Part shown: piece after piece, positions 1-6,226 of the stretch
How the letters are laid out: every line of letters begins with the position of its first letter
How positions within the stretch are numbered: the first letter of the stretch is position 1
Assembly: GCA_046760155.1 (NCBI GenBank)
Contig: JBHIDQ010000058.1
Location: 1-9,185 of the forward strand
Direction of reading: 5' to 3'
DNA: 9,185 nucleotides
Source of the DNA: JBHIDQ01 sp046760155
Lineage (GTDB): Bacteria > Chloroflexota > Dehalococcoidia > Dehalococcoidales > RBG-16-60-22
The notes under the pieces: generated by a model
What the model was told of the DNA's origin: nothing
Databases searched by the model: none
Seen by the model: only the letters and a program-made list of their open reading frames with translations
Made by a program: the position numbers and the translations under genes

Positions 1-3000
1 AATGATTTTGATGCGGTGCGTATTTCTCTGGCTTCACCGGAGCAGATCAGGAGCTGGTCCTATGGCGAGGTAACCAAGCCAGAGACAATCAACTACCGCA
101 CCCTGAAGCCAGAAAGAGACGGGCTTTTCTGCGAGCGAATCTTTGGCCCCACCAAAGACTTCGAATGCTATTGTGGTAAGTACAAGAAGATACGCTACAA
201 GGGAGTCATTTGCGATAAGTGCGGCGTCGAGGTCGCCCGAGCCAAGGTACGCCGAGAACGGATGGGACACATTGAGCTGGCCTGTCCGGTAAGTCACATC
301 TGGTTTTCAAAAGGGACACCGAGTCGATTGGGACTACTCCTTGACCTGTCGCCACGGAGTCTGGAGCATGTTCTGTACTTCTCCTATTACATTATTACCG
401 CTATCGATGAGGAGGCACGTCAGGAAGCAATCAAGCAAGTTAAGGAAGACACCTTACAAGAAATCGCCGAGCACGAAGAGGCATTGGAAGCTAAAATCGC
501 CAAGTTGGAGCAGGAACAGGCATCGGTAGAGGAAATAAACCAGCTGCGGCGTAATTTCATTGCGGAAAAGACTCAACTTGAGGAGAAGTCCGCCACTGAG
601 GTGGAACAGCTAAAAAGCCTCCGTGTCAAGGAATTACTCAATGAGAGTCAATATCATGAGCTCAAACAGAAATACGGATCGGTCTTTGAAGCCAAGATGG
701 GGGCGGAGGCGATTCTCCAAATTATGAAAAACATTGACCTCGATGAATTACGTAACCGACTTCTTCAAGAAACCCAGTTTTCTTCTGGGCAACGGCGCAA
801 GAAAGCCAGCAAGCAACTACGGGTGGTAGAGGCCTTCCGCAACAGCGGTAATAAGCCAGAGTGGATGATTTTAACGGTGTTGCCGGTCTTACCTCCTGAC
901 CTGCGCCCGATGGTTCAGCTTGACGGGGGAAGATTCGCCACCAGTGACCTTAACGACCTCTATCGACGCGTCATCAACCGCAATAATCGCCTGCGCCACT
1001 TAATCGAAATCAGTGCTCCCGAGATTATCATCCGCAATGAGAAGCGAATGCTGCAAGAAGCCGTCGATTCACTCATCGACAATGGCCGACGAGGACGAGC
1101 TATCTCCGTCAGCGGTAATCACAAATTAAAGTCGCTCTCCGATATGCTGCGGGGTAAACAAGGACGCTTTCGTCAGAATTTACTGGGCAAGAGAGTTGAC
1201 TATAGCGGGCGCTCCGTCATCGTGGTTGGGCCGGAACTGGAACTTCATCAATGCGGTCTACCCAGGCGAATGGCTTTGGAGCTATTTAAGCCATTTGTGA
1301 TGCACCGACTGGTTATGCAGGGCCTTGCCCCTAACATCAAGAGTGCGCGACGGCTGGTGGAGAGAGCCAAGCCAGAGGTTTATGACATATTAGAGGAGGT
1401 AGTCAAAGAACGACCGGTATGGCTTAACCGGGCGCCTACGCTGCACCGACTCAGCATCCAGGCTTTTGAACCGGTACTCATCGATGGGAGTGCCATCCAG
1501 ATTCACCCTCTGGTATGCTCTGCTTTCAATGCTGACTTTGATGGTGACCAGATGGCCGCGCATGTCCCCCTCTCCAAAGCTGCCGTCGAAGAAGCCAGAG
1601 AGCTGGCACTCAGTCACCACAATATGTTGCTACCAAGCAGTGGCGAGCCAACGGTAGCCCCTACCCTGGACATGGTTTTTGGCTGCTATTACCTGACTAC
1701 CATCAGGCCTGGCGCCAAAGGGGAAGGCACCCTTTTCGGTAGTTTTGAAGAGGCAAAGCTTGCCTATGAACTGGGCAATATTGACATCAGGGCTGAGATT
1801 GAGGTCAGGGACCAGGAAAGAGGCGGGGAAAGAGTTAAAACCACGGTCGGCCGTATTATCTTCAATGAAGTTTTACCCCCGGAACTAGGTTTCTACAACA
1901 AAGTAATTGATAAGTCAGGCTTGAAGCAAATCGTTACCGAATGCTGTCGAGTACTAAATGATGAAGATACGGCGGCGGTGCTGGACAATTTTAAACAGCT
2001 AGGCTTCCACCATGCCACCAAATCAGGCATCACCATCGCCATGAATGACATTGAGGTTCCGGCAGGCAAAGCCAAAATGCTGGAGGAGGCCGAAGAAAGA
2101 GTTGCCATTATTGATAATCAGTACCACCGTGGCTTGATTACCGAGGACGAAAGGTATAACAGTATCGTCAGTGCCTGGATGGAAACCACCGATAAGATTA
2201 CCAACACCATCTCGGACAGTCTAGATCGCTTTGGTGGCATTCACATGATGGCAACGTCAGGCGCTAAGGGTAATATTTCCCAGATTACCCAGATGGCGGG
2301 CATGCGGGGCTTAATGACTGACCCTTCGGGTAAGATAATCGATTTTCCGATAAAGTCGAGTCTTCGTGAAGGACACAGTGTTCTGGAGTACTTCATCTCT
2401 ACTCACGGTGCCCGTAAGGGGCTGGCGGATACGGCGTTAAGAACCTCGGACAGTGGTTATCTCACCAGACGCCTTATCGACGTGGCCCAGGACGTAATCA
2501 TCTTCGAAGAGGACTGCGAGACTACGGATGGCATCTGGATATCCGAACCACAGGAAAAGGGGCTATTACCTTCGCTTAGCGAGCGAATAACCGGTCGGTT
2601 GGCGGCCAGCCAAGTAATTAATCCCAACACGGGAGAGATTATCGTTGACCGAGATGAGGAAATCGACGAAGAGAAGGCGAATAAAATTATTGCCGCCGGG
2701 ATAACCAGAGTCCATGTCAGGTCTCCGCTTACTTGCCAGTCGAAGCGGGGTACCTGTCAGAAGTGTTATGGCCGAGACCTTGCTCGCGGGGGAGCGGTTG
2801 ATGTCAATACTGCCGTCGGCATAATTGCGGCGCAGAGTATCGGAGAACCAGGCACCCAGCTAACACTGCGCACCTTCCACACCGGAGGGGTCGTTGGGCT
2901 TGACATCACCAGTGGTCTACCTAGAGTGGAAGAACTTTTTGAGGCCAGAGCCCCTAAGGGTCAAGCCATTATCTCAGAAATAGACGGGGTAGCTAATGTA

Positions 3001-4110
3001 ATTGAGAATGAGGAAGGCAGGAGAATCAAAATTAGCAGCTCGGAGACATACCGTGATGAATATTCGCTGCCGGCTGGCTGGCAGGCTATGGTCGACAATG
3101 GTCAATGGGTAGATATAGGCACCGTGCTGGCAACTAAAGTCCCGGCGAAAAAGAAAAGCAAAGCGGTCAGCGTACCTCCGGAGACCCAGCCTATCCTAGC
3201 ACGCATCGCCGGTAAGGTAACTATTAAAGGTAAGCAATTGTTTATCAGCTATGAGGAGAGAGAGGAGCGAGAGTATGCTGTCCCGACCGCCGCCAGTATT
3301 CGAGTTCAAAACGAGGAAGAGGTAAAAGCCGGGCAGCAACTCACCGATGGGTCGGTAAACCCGCAGGATATATTGCGCATTCTGGGCAGGGAGGCAGTAC
3401 AGCAGTATCTCGTTGACGAGGTGCAAAAGGTATATCGTTCGCAAGGGGTGAATATAAACGACAAACATATTGAGATTATCGTCCACCAGATGCTGACCAA
3501 AGTTCGCGTTGATTCCGCTGGTGACACGGAACTGGTACCGGAAGAGCTGGTTGACCGGTTCGTTTATGAAGACATTAACGCCAAGGTATTAGCAGAAGGT
3601 GGGGAGCCAGCCACTGCCCACACCGTGTTACTGGGCATAACCAGAGCCTCGCTGAGTACGGATAGCTGGCTCGCGTCTGCCTCCTTCCAGGAAACCACCC
3701 GGGTGCTTACCGAAGCCGCCGTTTACGGCAAGATTGACCGACTAGTCGGACTCAAGGAAAATGTTATTATTGGTAAGCTAATTCCAGCCCACTACCTGCC
3801 TCTCGAAGAGGTAGCCGAGTTACCATCCGGGGAAGAGCATGAGGAAGTGCCCAGTTTATTGGTCGGTGAAGCACTAGAAGAATTGCCAAGTCTAGTCACC
3901 ACTGAAGAGCTGGAGGAAGCTCCAGACCGACTAGCCGATGAAGAACACGAGGAAATAGAAAACCTGGTAACGCCCGAAGAGCAGGGAAAAGCGGGAGACA
4001 TACTATCTCACGAAGAATCTGAAGAATCTCCAGACGTGATAACCGAGGCAGAGCCAGAAGAAATGTCAAGCCCGTCCGTAGAAGAAGAGGAGGAAAAATC
4101 GGGGGACTAA
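1..4110 (+). CDS. rpoC: DNA-directed RNA polymerase subunit beta' (5' end outside window)
   Basis: Largest catalytic subunit of bacterial RNA polymerase. The frame is open to base 1 and the first residues, NDFDAVRISLASP, match the conserved beta' N-terminus (E. coli FDAIKIALASP), so the true start is upstream and the in-frame GTG at 16 is an internal valine. By E. coli alignment at most about 14 residues are missing. Counting from codon 1: zinc site 1 is C56, C58, C71, C74; the catalytic NADFDGDQ is at 510-517 (Mg-binding D512, D514, D516); zinc site 2 is C839, C912, C919, C922; IGEPGTQLTLRTFH, leading into the trigger loop, is at 947-960. There is no large trigger-loop insertion like that of E. 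coli. Residues about 136-214 are a charged coiled-coil insertion absent from E. coli. The core ends near residue 1263, followed by about 105 residues of acidic repeats. rpoB is expected upstream, and ruvB follows after 15 bases. Confidence 0.97.
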   Translation, partial: NDFDAVRISLASPEQIRSWSYGEVTKPETINYRTLKPERDGLFCERIFGPTKDFECYCGKYKKIRYKGVICDKCGVEVARAKVRRERMGHIELACPVSHIWFSKGTPSRLGLLLDLSPRSLEHVLYFSYYIITAIDEEARQEAIKQVKEDTLQEIAEHEEALEAKIAKLEQEQASVEEINQLRRNFIAEKTQLEEKSATEVEQLKSLRVKELLNESQYHELKQKYGSVFEAKMGAEAILQIMKNIDLDELRNRLLQETQFSSGQRRKKASKQLRVVEAFRNSGNKPEWMILTVLPVLPPDLRPMVQLDGGRFATSDLNDLYRRVINRNNRLRHLIEISAPEIIIRNEKRMLQEAVDSLIDNGRRGRAISVSGNHKLKSLSDMLRGKQGRFRQNLLGKRVDYSGRSVIVVGPELELHQCGLPRRMALELFKPFVMHRLVMQGLAPNIKSARRLVERAKPEVYDILEEVVKERPVWLNRAPTLHRLSIQAFEPVLIDGSAIQIHPLVCSAFNADFDGDQMAAHVPLSKAAVEEARELALSHHNMLLPSSGEPTVAPTLDMVFGCYYLTTIRPGAKGEGTLFGSFEEAKLAYELGNIDIRAEIEVRDQERGGERVKTTVGRIIFNEVLPPELGFYNKVIDKSGLKQIVTECCRVLNDEDTAAVLDNFKQLGFHHATKSGITIAMNDIEVPAGKAKMLEEAEERVAIIDNQYHRGLITEDERYNSIVSAWMETTDKITNTISDSLDRFGGIHMMATSGAKGNISQITQMAGMRGLMTDPSGKIIDFPIKSSLREGHSVLEYFISTHGARKGLADTALRTSDSGYLTRRLIDVAQDVIIFEEDCETTDGIWISEPQEKGLLPSLSERITGRLAASQVINPNTGEIIVDRDEEIDEEKANKIIAAGITRVHVRSPLTCQSKRGTCQKCYGRDLARGGAVDVNTAVGIIAAQSIGEPGTQLTLRTFHTGGVVGLDITSGLPRVEELFEARAPKGQAIISEIDGVANVIENEEGRRIKISSSETYRDEYSLPAGWQAMVDNGQWVDIGTVLATKVPAKKKSKAVSVPPETQPILARIAGKVTIKGKQLFISYEEREEREYAVPTAASIRVQNEEEVKAGQQLTDGSVNPQDILRILGREAVQQYLVDEVQKVYRSQGVNINDKHIEIIVHQMLTKVRVDSAGDTELVPEELVDRFVYEDINAKVLAEGGEPATAHTVLLGITRASLSTDSWLASASFQETTRVLTEAAVYGKIDRLVGLKENVIIGKLIPAHYLPLEEVAELPSGEEHEEVPSLLVGEALEELPSLVTTEELEEAPDRLADEEHEEIENLVTPEEQGKAGDILSHEESEESPDVITEAEPEEMSSPSVEEEEEKSGD
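406..642 (+). other. Coiled-coil insertion in the RpoC N-terminal region
   Basis: This encodes about 79 residues rich in Glu, Lys, Gln, Ala and Leu, lying between the conserved VLYFSYYIITA segment and the ELKQKYG...AKMGAEAI segment. E. coli beta' has only a short linker here. Hydrophobic residues recur at heptad-like intervals with no proline, which predicts a long helical hairpin or coiled coil. Lineage-specific insertions are known in beta' of many bacteria. Its role here is unknown, and it may be shared by related Chloroflexota. Confidence 0.7.
3796..4083 (+). repeat. In-frame 36-bp (12-residue) degenerate tandem repeats encoding the RpoC acidic tail
   Basis: Eight consecutive 36-base units can be laid out without gaps, starting at 3796, 3832, 3868, 3904, 3940, 3976, 4012 and 4048. 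The shared pattern is roughly E-E-x-E-E-[V/L/A/I]-[P/E]-[S/D/N]-[L/I]-[V/L]-x-x. Examples are EEHEEVPSLLVG (3832-3867), EALEELPSLVTT (3868-3903) and EELEEAPDRLAD (3904-3939). The first unit and the last three are more diverged; unit 6 (EEQGKAGDILSH) has lost the second Glu pair. The run EEEEKSGD follows, then TAA. Periodicity holds in the protein and, more weakly, in the DNA, consistent with old slippage or duplication that has since diverged. Confidence 0.8.
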
Positions 4111-4111
4111 T

Positions 4112-4124
4112 GGGGGTGAGGTGA
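4112..4124 (+). promoter_or_regulatory. Shine-Dalgarno region of ruvB
   Basis: A G-rich stretch, GGGGGTGAGGTGA, sits directly after the rpoC stop. GAGGTGA is a good match to the anti-Shine-Dalgarno sequence, and 4 bases separate GAGG from the ATA codon at 4126. This site, together with the conserved N-terminal residues, places ruvB initiation at or very near 4126 rather than at the first ATG (4249). Confidence 0.6.
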
Positions 4125-4125
4125 A

Positions 4126-5148
4126 ATAGCTCGCATCATATCAGGCAAGCCCAGCGCTGAGGATATACCACTTGACACTAGCCTCCGACCCCGCCGCCTC
4201 GATGAATTCGTTGGCCAGGAAAAGATCAAGGACAACCTGAATATAGCCATGGCTGCGGCCAAAGGTAGAGGCGAGGCATTAGACCATATCTTACTCTACG
4301 GTCCACCCGGTCTGGGTAAGACCACGCTGGCTTATATCATTGCCGCGGAAATGGGGGTCAACATCAGGGTTACCTCCGGCCCGGCAATCGAGCGTACCGG
4401 AGACCTCGCCGCCATCCTCACCAACCTCCACAGTCAGGATATACTCTTCATTGATGAAATCCACCGTCTCAATCGGGCGGTGGAGGAGATATTATACCCG
4501 GCGATGGAGGACTTTGCCCTGGATATTATCATCGGCAAGGGTCCCGGTGCCCGAAGCTTGCGCCTAAACCTGCCTAACTTTACACTGATTGGTGCCACCA
4601 CCCGCTTCGCACTGCTGAGCCCACCCCTCCGAGACCGATTTGGCGCCGTCTACCGCCTTGATTTCTATGACCAGACCTCGATCGAAGCCATTCTGCAACG
4701 CTCGGCTCGCATCCTCCAGATAAAAGCCGAAGATGGAGGACTGAAAGAAATCGCCCGCCGCGCCCGAGGTACACCTCGTGTAGCCAACCGATTGCTCAAG
4801 CGGGTGAGAGACTATGCTCAGGTGATTGCCGATGGTATTGCTACCAACTCCGTAGCGGTTGCGGCGCTGGCCAAGCTGGAAGTTGACCCGATTGGTCTGG
4901 ATGAGGTAGACCACAAGTTATTACACACCATCATCGACAAGTTTAACGGTGGTCCAGTGGGGCTGGAGACTCTGGCGGCCTCCATCAGTGAGGAGTCAGA
5001 TACTATTATGGATGTTTACGAGCCTTATCTGCTGCAACTGGGCTTTCTGGAACGAACCCCACGCGGCCGATTAGCCACCCAGTTAGCCTATCAGCACCTT
5101 GAACTGCCTTATAATAAGGAAAAGCCGCCACAGTCAACTCTGTGGTAA
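4126..5148 (+). CDS. ruvB: Holliday junction branch migration DNA helicase RuvB (non-standard start)
   Basis: AAA+ motor that works with RuvA as a hexameric ring to drive branch migration of Holliday junctions during recombinational repair. Counting from the ATA at 4126 the protein has 340 residues, the normal RuvB length. Walker A GPPGLGKT is at 59-66, Walker B IDEIHR at about 109-114, sensor 1 TLIGATTR at 153-160, and the arginine-finger segment LRDRFG starts at 168. The C-terminus (GLDEVDHKLL through RTPRGRLAT) is the RuvB winged helix. The conserved N-terminal segment, including SLRPRRLDEFVGQ, lies upstream of the first in-frame ATG (4249), which would give a 299-residue protein lacking it. 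Between the in-frame TGA at 4117 and that ATG there is no ATG, GTG or TTG; the only NTG codon is a CTG at 4237, too late. AUA initiation, a G-to-A change or sequence error, or a frameshift are the options. Probably co-transcribed with rpoC. Confidence 0.93.
   Translation: MARIISGKPSAEDIPLDTSLRPRRLDEFVGQEKIKDNLNIAMAAAKGRGEALDHILLYGPPGLGKTTLAYIIAAEMGVNIRVTSGPAIERTGDLAAILTNLHSQDILFIDEIHRLNRAVEEILYPAMEDFALDIIIGKGPGARSLRLNLPNFTLIGATTRFALLSPPLRDRFGAVYRLDFYDQTSIEAILQRSARILQIKAEDGGLKEIARRARGTPRVANRLLKRVRDYAQVIADGIATNSVAVAALAKLEVDPIGLDEVDHKLLHTIIDKFNGGPVGLETLAASISEESDTIMDVYEPYLLQLGFLERTPRGRLATQLAYQHLELPYNKEKPPQSTLW
5128..5145 (+). terminator. Small hairpin at the end of ruvB
   Basis: CCACAG (5128-5133) and CTGTGG (5140-5145) form a perfect 6-bp stem with a 6-base loop, ending just before the ruvB stop codon TAA. 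No T-run follows, so it is not a classic intrinsic terminator. It could contribute to 3'-end formation or be chance. Confidence 0.22.
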
Positions 5149-5164
5149 CAGTTCACCTCTTAAC

Positions 5165-5180
5165 AGCCTACTTATAGGCT
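5165..5180. terminator. Hairpin between the convergent ruvB and cupin genes
   Basis: AGCCTA (5165-5170) pairs with TAGGCT (5175-5180) across a 4-base loop, CTTA. The hairpin includes the cupin stop codon. Its place between two convergent genes only 19 bases apart suits a bidirectional stop signal. The stem is short and neither strand has a good downstream T-tract, so the call is weak. Confidence 0.28.
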
Positions 5181-5491
5181 TCTCTAGGCGGACTAAAGGC
5201 ATCCAGAGCCAGGGTTTCCTCAGCATGAGTAACGCCACCATGGCTGGTGTTGGACGGAATAAGGTACATATCTCCCTTTTTCAGCAACCTGGTCTCATTG
5301 CCAATGGTCAACTCAATTGCCCCTTCCAGAACGATTCCCATCTGCTCCTCGGCATGGCTATGGAGCGCGACTTCGGAGTGGGGCTGCAAGGCAACATAGG
5401 CGAGCATCAGGCGTTCGCCCGAAACCACGCGTACTGAGAAGCCCGGTGCTGGCTCAAACTGCTTAAAGTCCTGCGGAAAATTATAGAACAC
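5168..5491 (-). CDS. Small single-domain cupin protein
   Basis: A 107-residue protein consisting of one cupin beta-barrel. Cupin motif 1 is visible as H44-x-H46-x3-Q50 followed by GIVLEG, and motif 2 as GDMYLIP with H84. H44, H46, Q50 and H84 are the expected metal ligands; Gln replaces the more usual Glu, a variant common in small cupin_2 proteins. There is no signal peptide or membrane segment. Such proteins include isomerases, lyases, dioxygenases and sugar-pathway helpers such as KdgF, so the substrate cannot be predicted. The start is GTG, supported by AGGAGG at 5499-5504, 7 bases upstream. It lies 120 bases downstream of iorB on the same strand and may be read through from the ior genes or from its own promoter. 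It converges on ruvB. Confidence 0.9.
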   Translation of the reverse strand: MFYNFPQDFKQFEPAPGFSVRVVSGERLMLAYVALQPHSEVALHSHAEEQMGIVLEGAIELTIGNETRLLKKGDMYLIPSNTSHGGVTHAEETLALDAFSPPREAYK

Positions 5492-5498
5492 GGGTCCA

Positions 5499-5504
5499 CC
5501 TCCT
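5499..5504 (-). promoter_or_regulatory. Strong Shine-Dalgarno site of the cupin gene
   Basis: On the minus strand this reads AGGAGG, extended to AGGAGGTGG, a near-perfect anti-Shine-Dalgarno match. It ends 7 bases before the GTG at 5489-5491 and settles that alternative start. Confidence 0.75.
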
Positions 5505-5518
5505 AGGTTTTGTTGCCC

Positions 5519-5527
5519 ATTTTAGCA
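5519..5527 (-). promoter_or_regulatory. Possible extended -10 promoter for the cupin gene
   Basis: On the minus strand, TGCTAAAAT combines a TGn extension with a -10 hexamer (TAAAAT) matching TATAAT at five of six positions. It would start transcription roughly 20 bases before the GTG. No convincing -35 hexamer is visible 17 bases upstream, which is tolerable for an extended -10 promoter. This would let the cupin be expressed apart from iorAB. Confidence 0.35.
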
Positions 5528-5611
5528 CAGACCACTTCCCTTCATCCGGTATCATCAGGCAATAGGGTCAGTAATGGTCACTCGGTCAGATTATTACTTC
5601 TGCCCGGTTGT

Positions 5612-6226
5612 TTATTTCCCGGTTATGGCGTCTATCCCCAGGTTGAGGGCTTTGAGATTCAATTCTGCTCTGTCTGGAGTAAAGCTATATTTTATTTCTG
5701 CCTCTAAATCCTCTTTAGTGAGGGGGATTAAATTGAGTCCAATCAAGCTGCCGAGAATGATGACATTGGCGACGATAGGTGTTCCTAGCTTCAAACCCAT
5801 AGCGGTGGCATCCAAGAACCAGGCTGATTCAGATAGTTCAGCAATGGTCTCCCTTAAAACCTGGTAGTCAGGATACTGAGCCTTTCGGGAAAGCACTGAT
5901 ACCGGAAAAAGGGGATTAAAATTGGTTATGGTAGTAACTTCAGGGTTTCCATACCTGACCAGCATCCTCAGCGTCTCCAGGGGCTCAAGGCTGAGAATGA
6001 TATGAGCTTTGCTCTCAGGGATAAGAGGACCGTAAAGCATCTTTTCCGATATCCGTACATTACTCATTACCGCGCCGCCTCTTTGCGCCACACCAAGGGT
6101 TTCGCCGATGGCGACAAAGTAGCCTTTTCTCAATAGAGTGCGGCCAATGAGGCGGGAAAGCAGGATATTTCCCTGGCCACCAACCCCGCTGATGACCAAA
6201 TTCAAAGGTTCAGCGTGAATTGCCAT
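5612..6226 (-). CDS. iorB: Indolepyruvate:ferredoxin oxidoreductase beta subunit
   Basis: Small subunit of the two-subunit, cytoplasmic indolepyruvate:ferredoxin oxidoreductase, 204 residues, normal for IorB. It belongs to the 2-oxoacid:acceptor oxidoreductase gamma-domain family, whose gamma domain takes part in CoA binding. The N-terminal glycine-rich SGVGGQGNILLSRLIG (GVGGQG at 14-19) and the GETLGVAQRGGAVMSNVRIS segment (QRGG at 48-51) are both diagnostic. There are no iron-sulphur motifs, as expected, since these sit in IorA. The ATG overlaps the iorA stop by one base (TAATG), pointing to translational coupling and equal subunit production. GGAGG at 6234-6238 lies 7 bases upstream. Confidence 0.95.
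   Translation of the reverse strand: MAIHAEPLNLVISGVGGQGNILLSRLIGRTLLRKGYFVAIGETLGVAQRGGAVMSNVRISEKMLYGPLIPESKAHIILSLEPLETLRMLVRYGNPEVTTITNFNPLFPVSVLSRKAQYPDYQVLRETIAELSESAWFLDATAMGLKLGTPIVANVIILGSLIGLNLIPLTKEDLEAEIKYSFTPDRAELNLKALNLGIDAITGK

Noticed and set aside
16..18. GTG at 16 as the rpoC start
   Set aside because: Codons 1-15 in the same frame encode NDFDA, which continues the conserved beta' N-terminus, so the gene extends beyond the window.
3196..3527. Two minus-strand open frames opposite the rpoC 3' part
   Set aside because: They are opposite conserved beta' sequence and overlap each other; no ribosome site or motif supports either.
3796..4083. 36-base periodicity considered as a CRISPR array or non-coding satellite
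   Set aside because: There are no spacers, units are diverged, and every unit keeps the rpoC reading frame with the same amino-acid pattern.
4249..4251. ATG at 4249 as the ruvB start
   Set aside because: It would remove 41 residues, including the conserved SLRPRRLDEFVGQ segment, and it has no Shine-Dalgarno site.
4564..4914. 116-residue minus-strand open frame inside ruvB
   Set aside because: It lies fully opposite conserved ruvB motifs; no independent evidence of coding.
5149..5167. Strong intrinsic terminator between ruvB and the cupin gene
   Set aside because: Only short 6-bp stems without T-tracts are present, so they are listed at low confidence only.
5099..5437. 112-residue + strand open frame spanning the ruvB end and the cupin gene
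   Set aside because: It overlaps the ruvB winged-helix end in another frame and runs antisense to the conserved cupin motifs.
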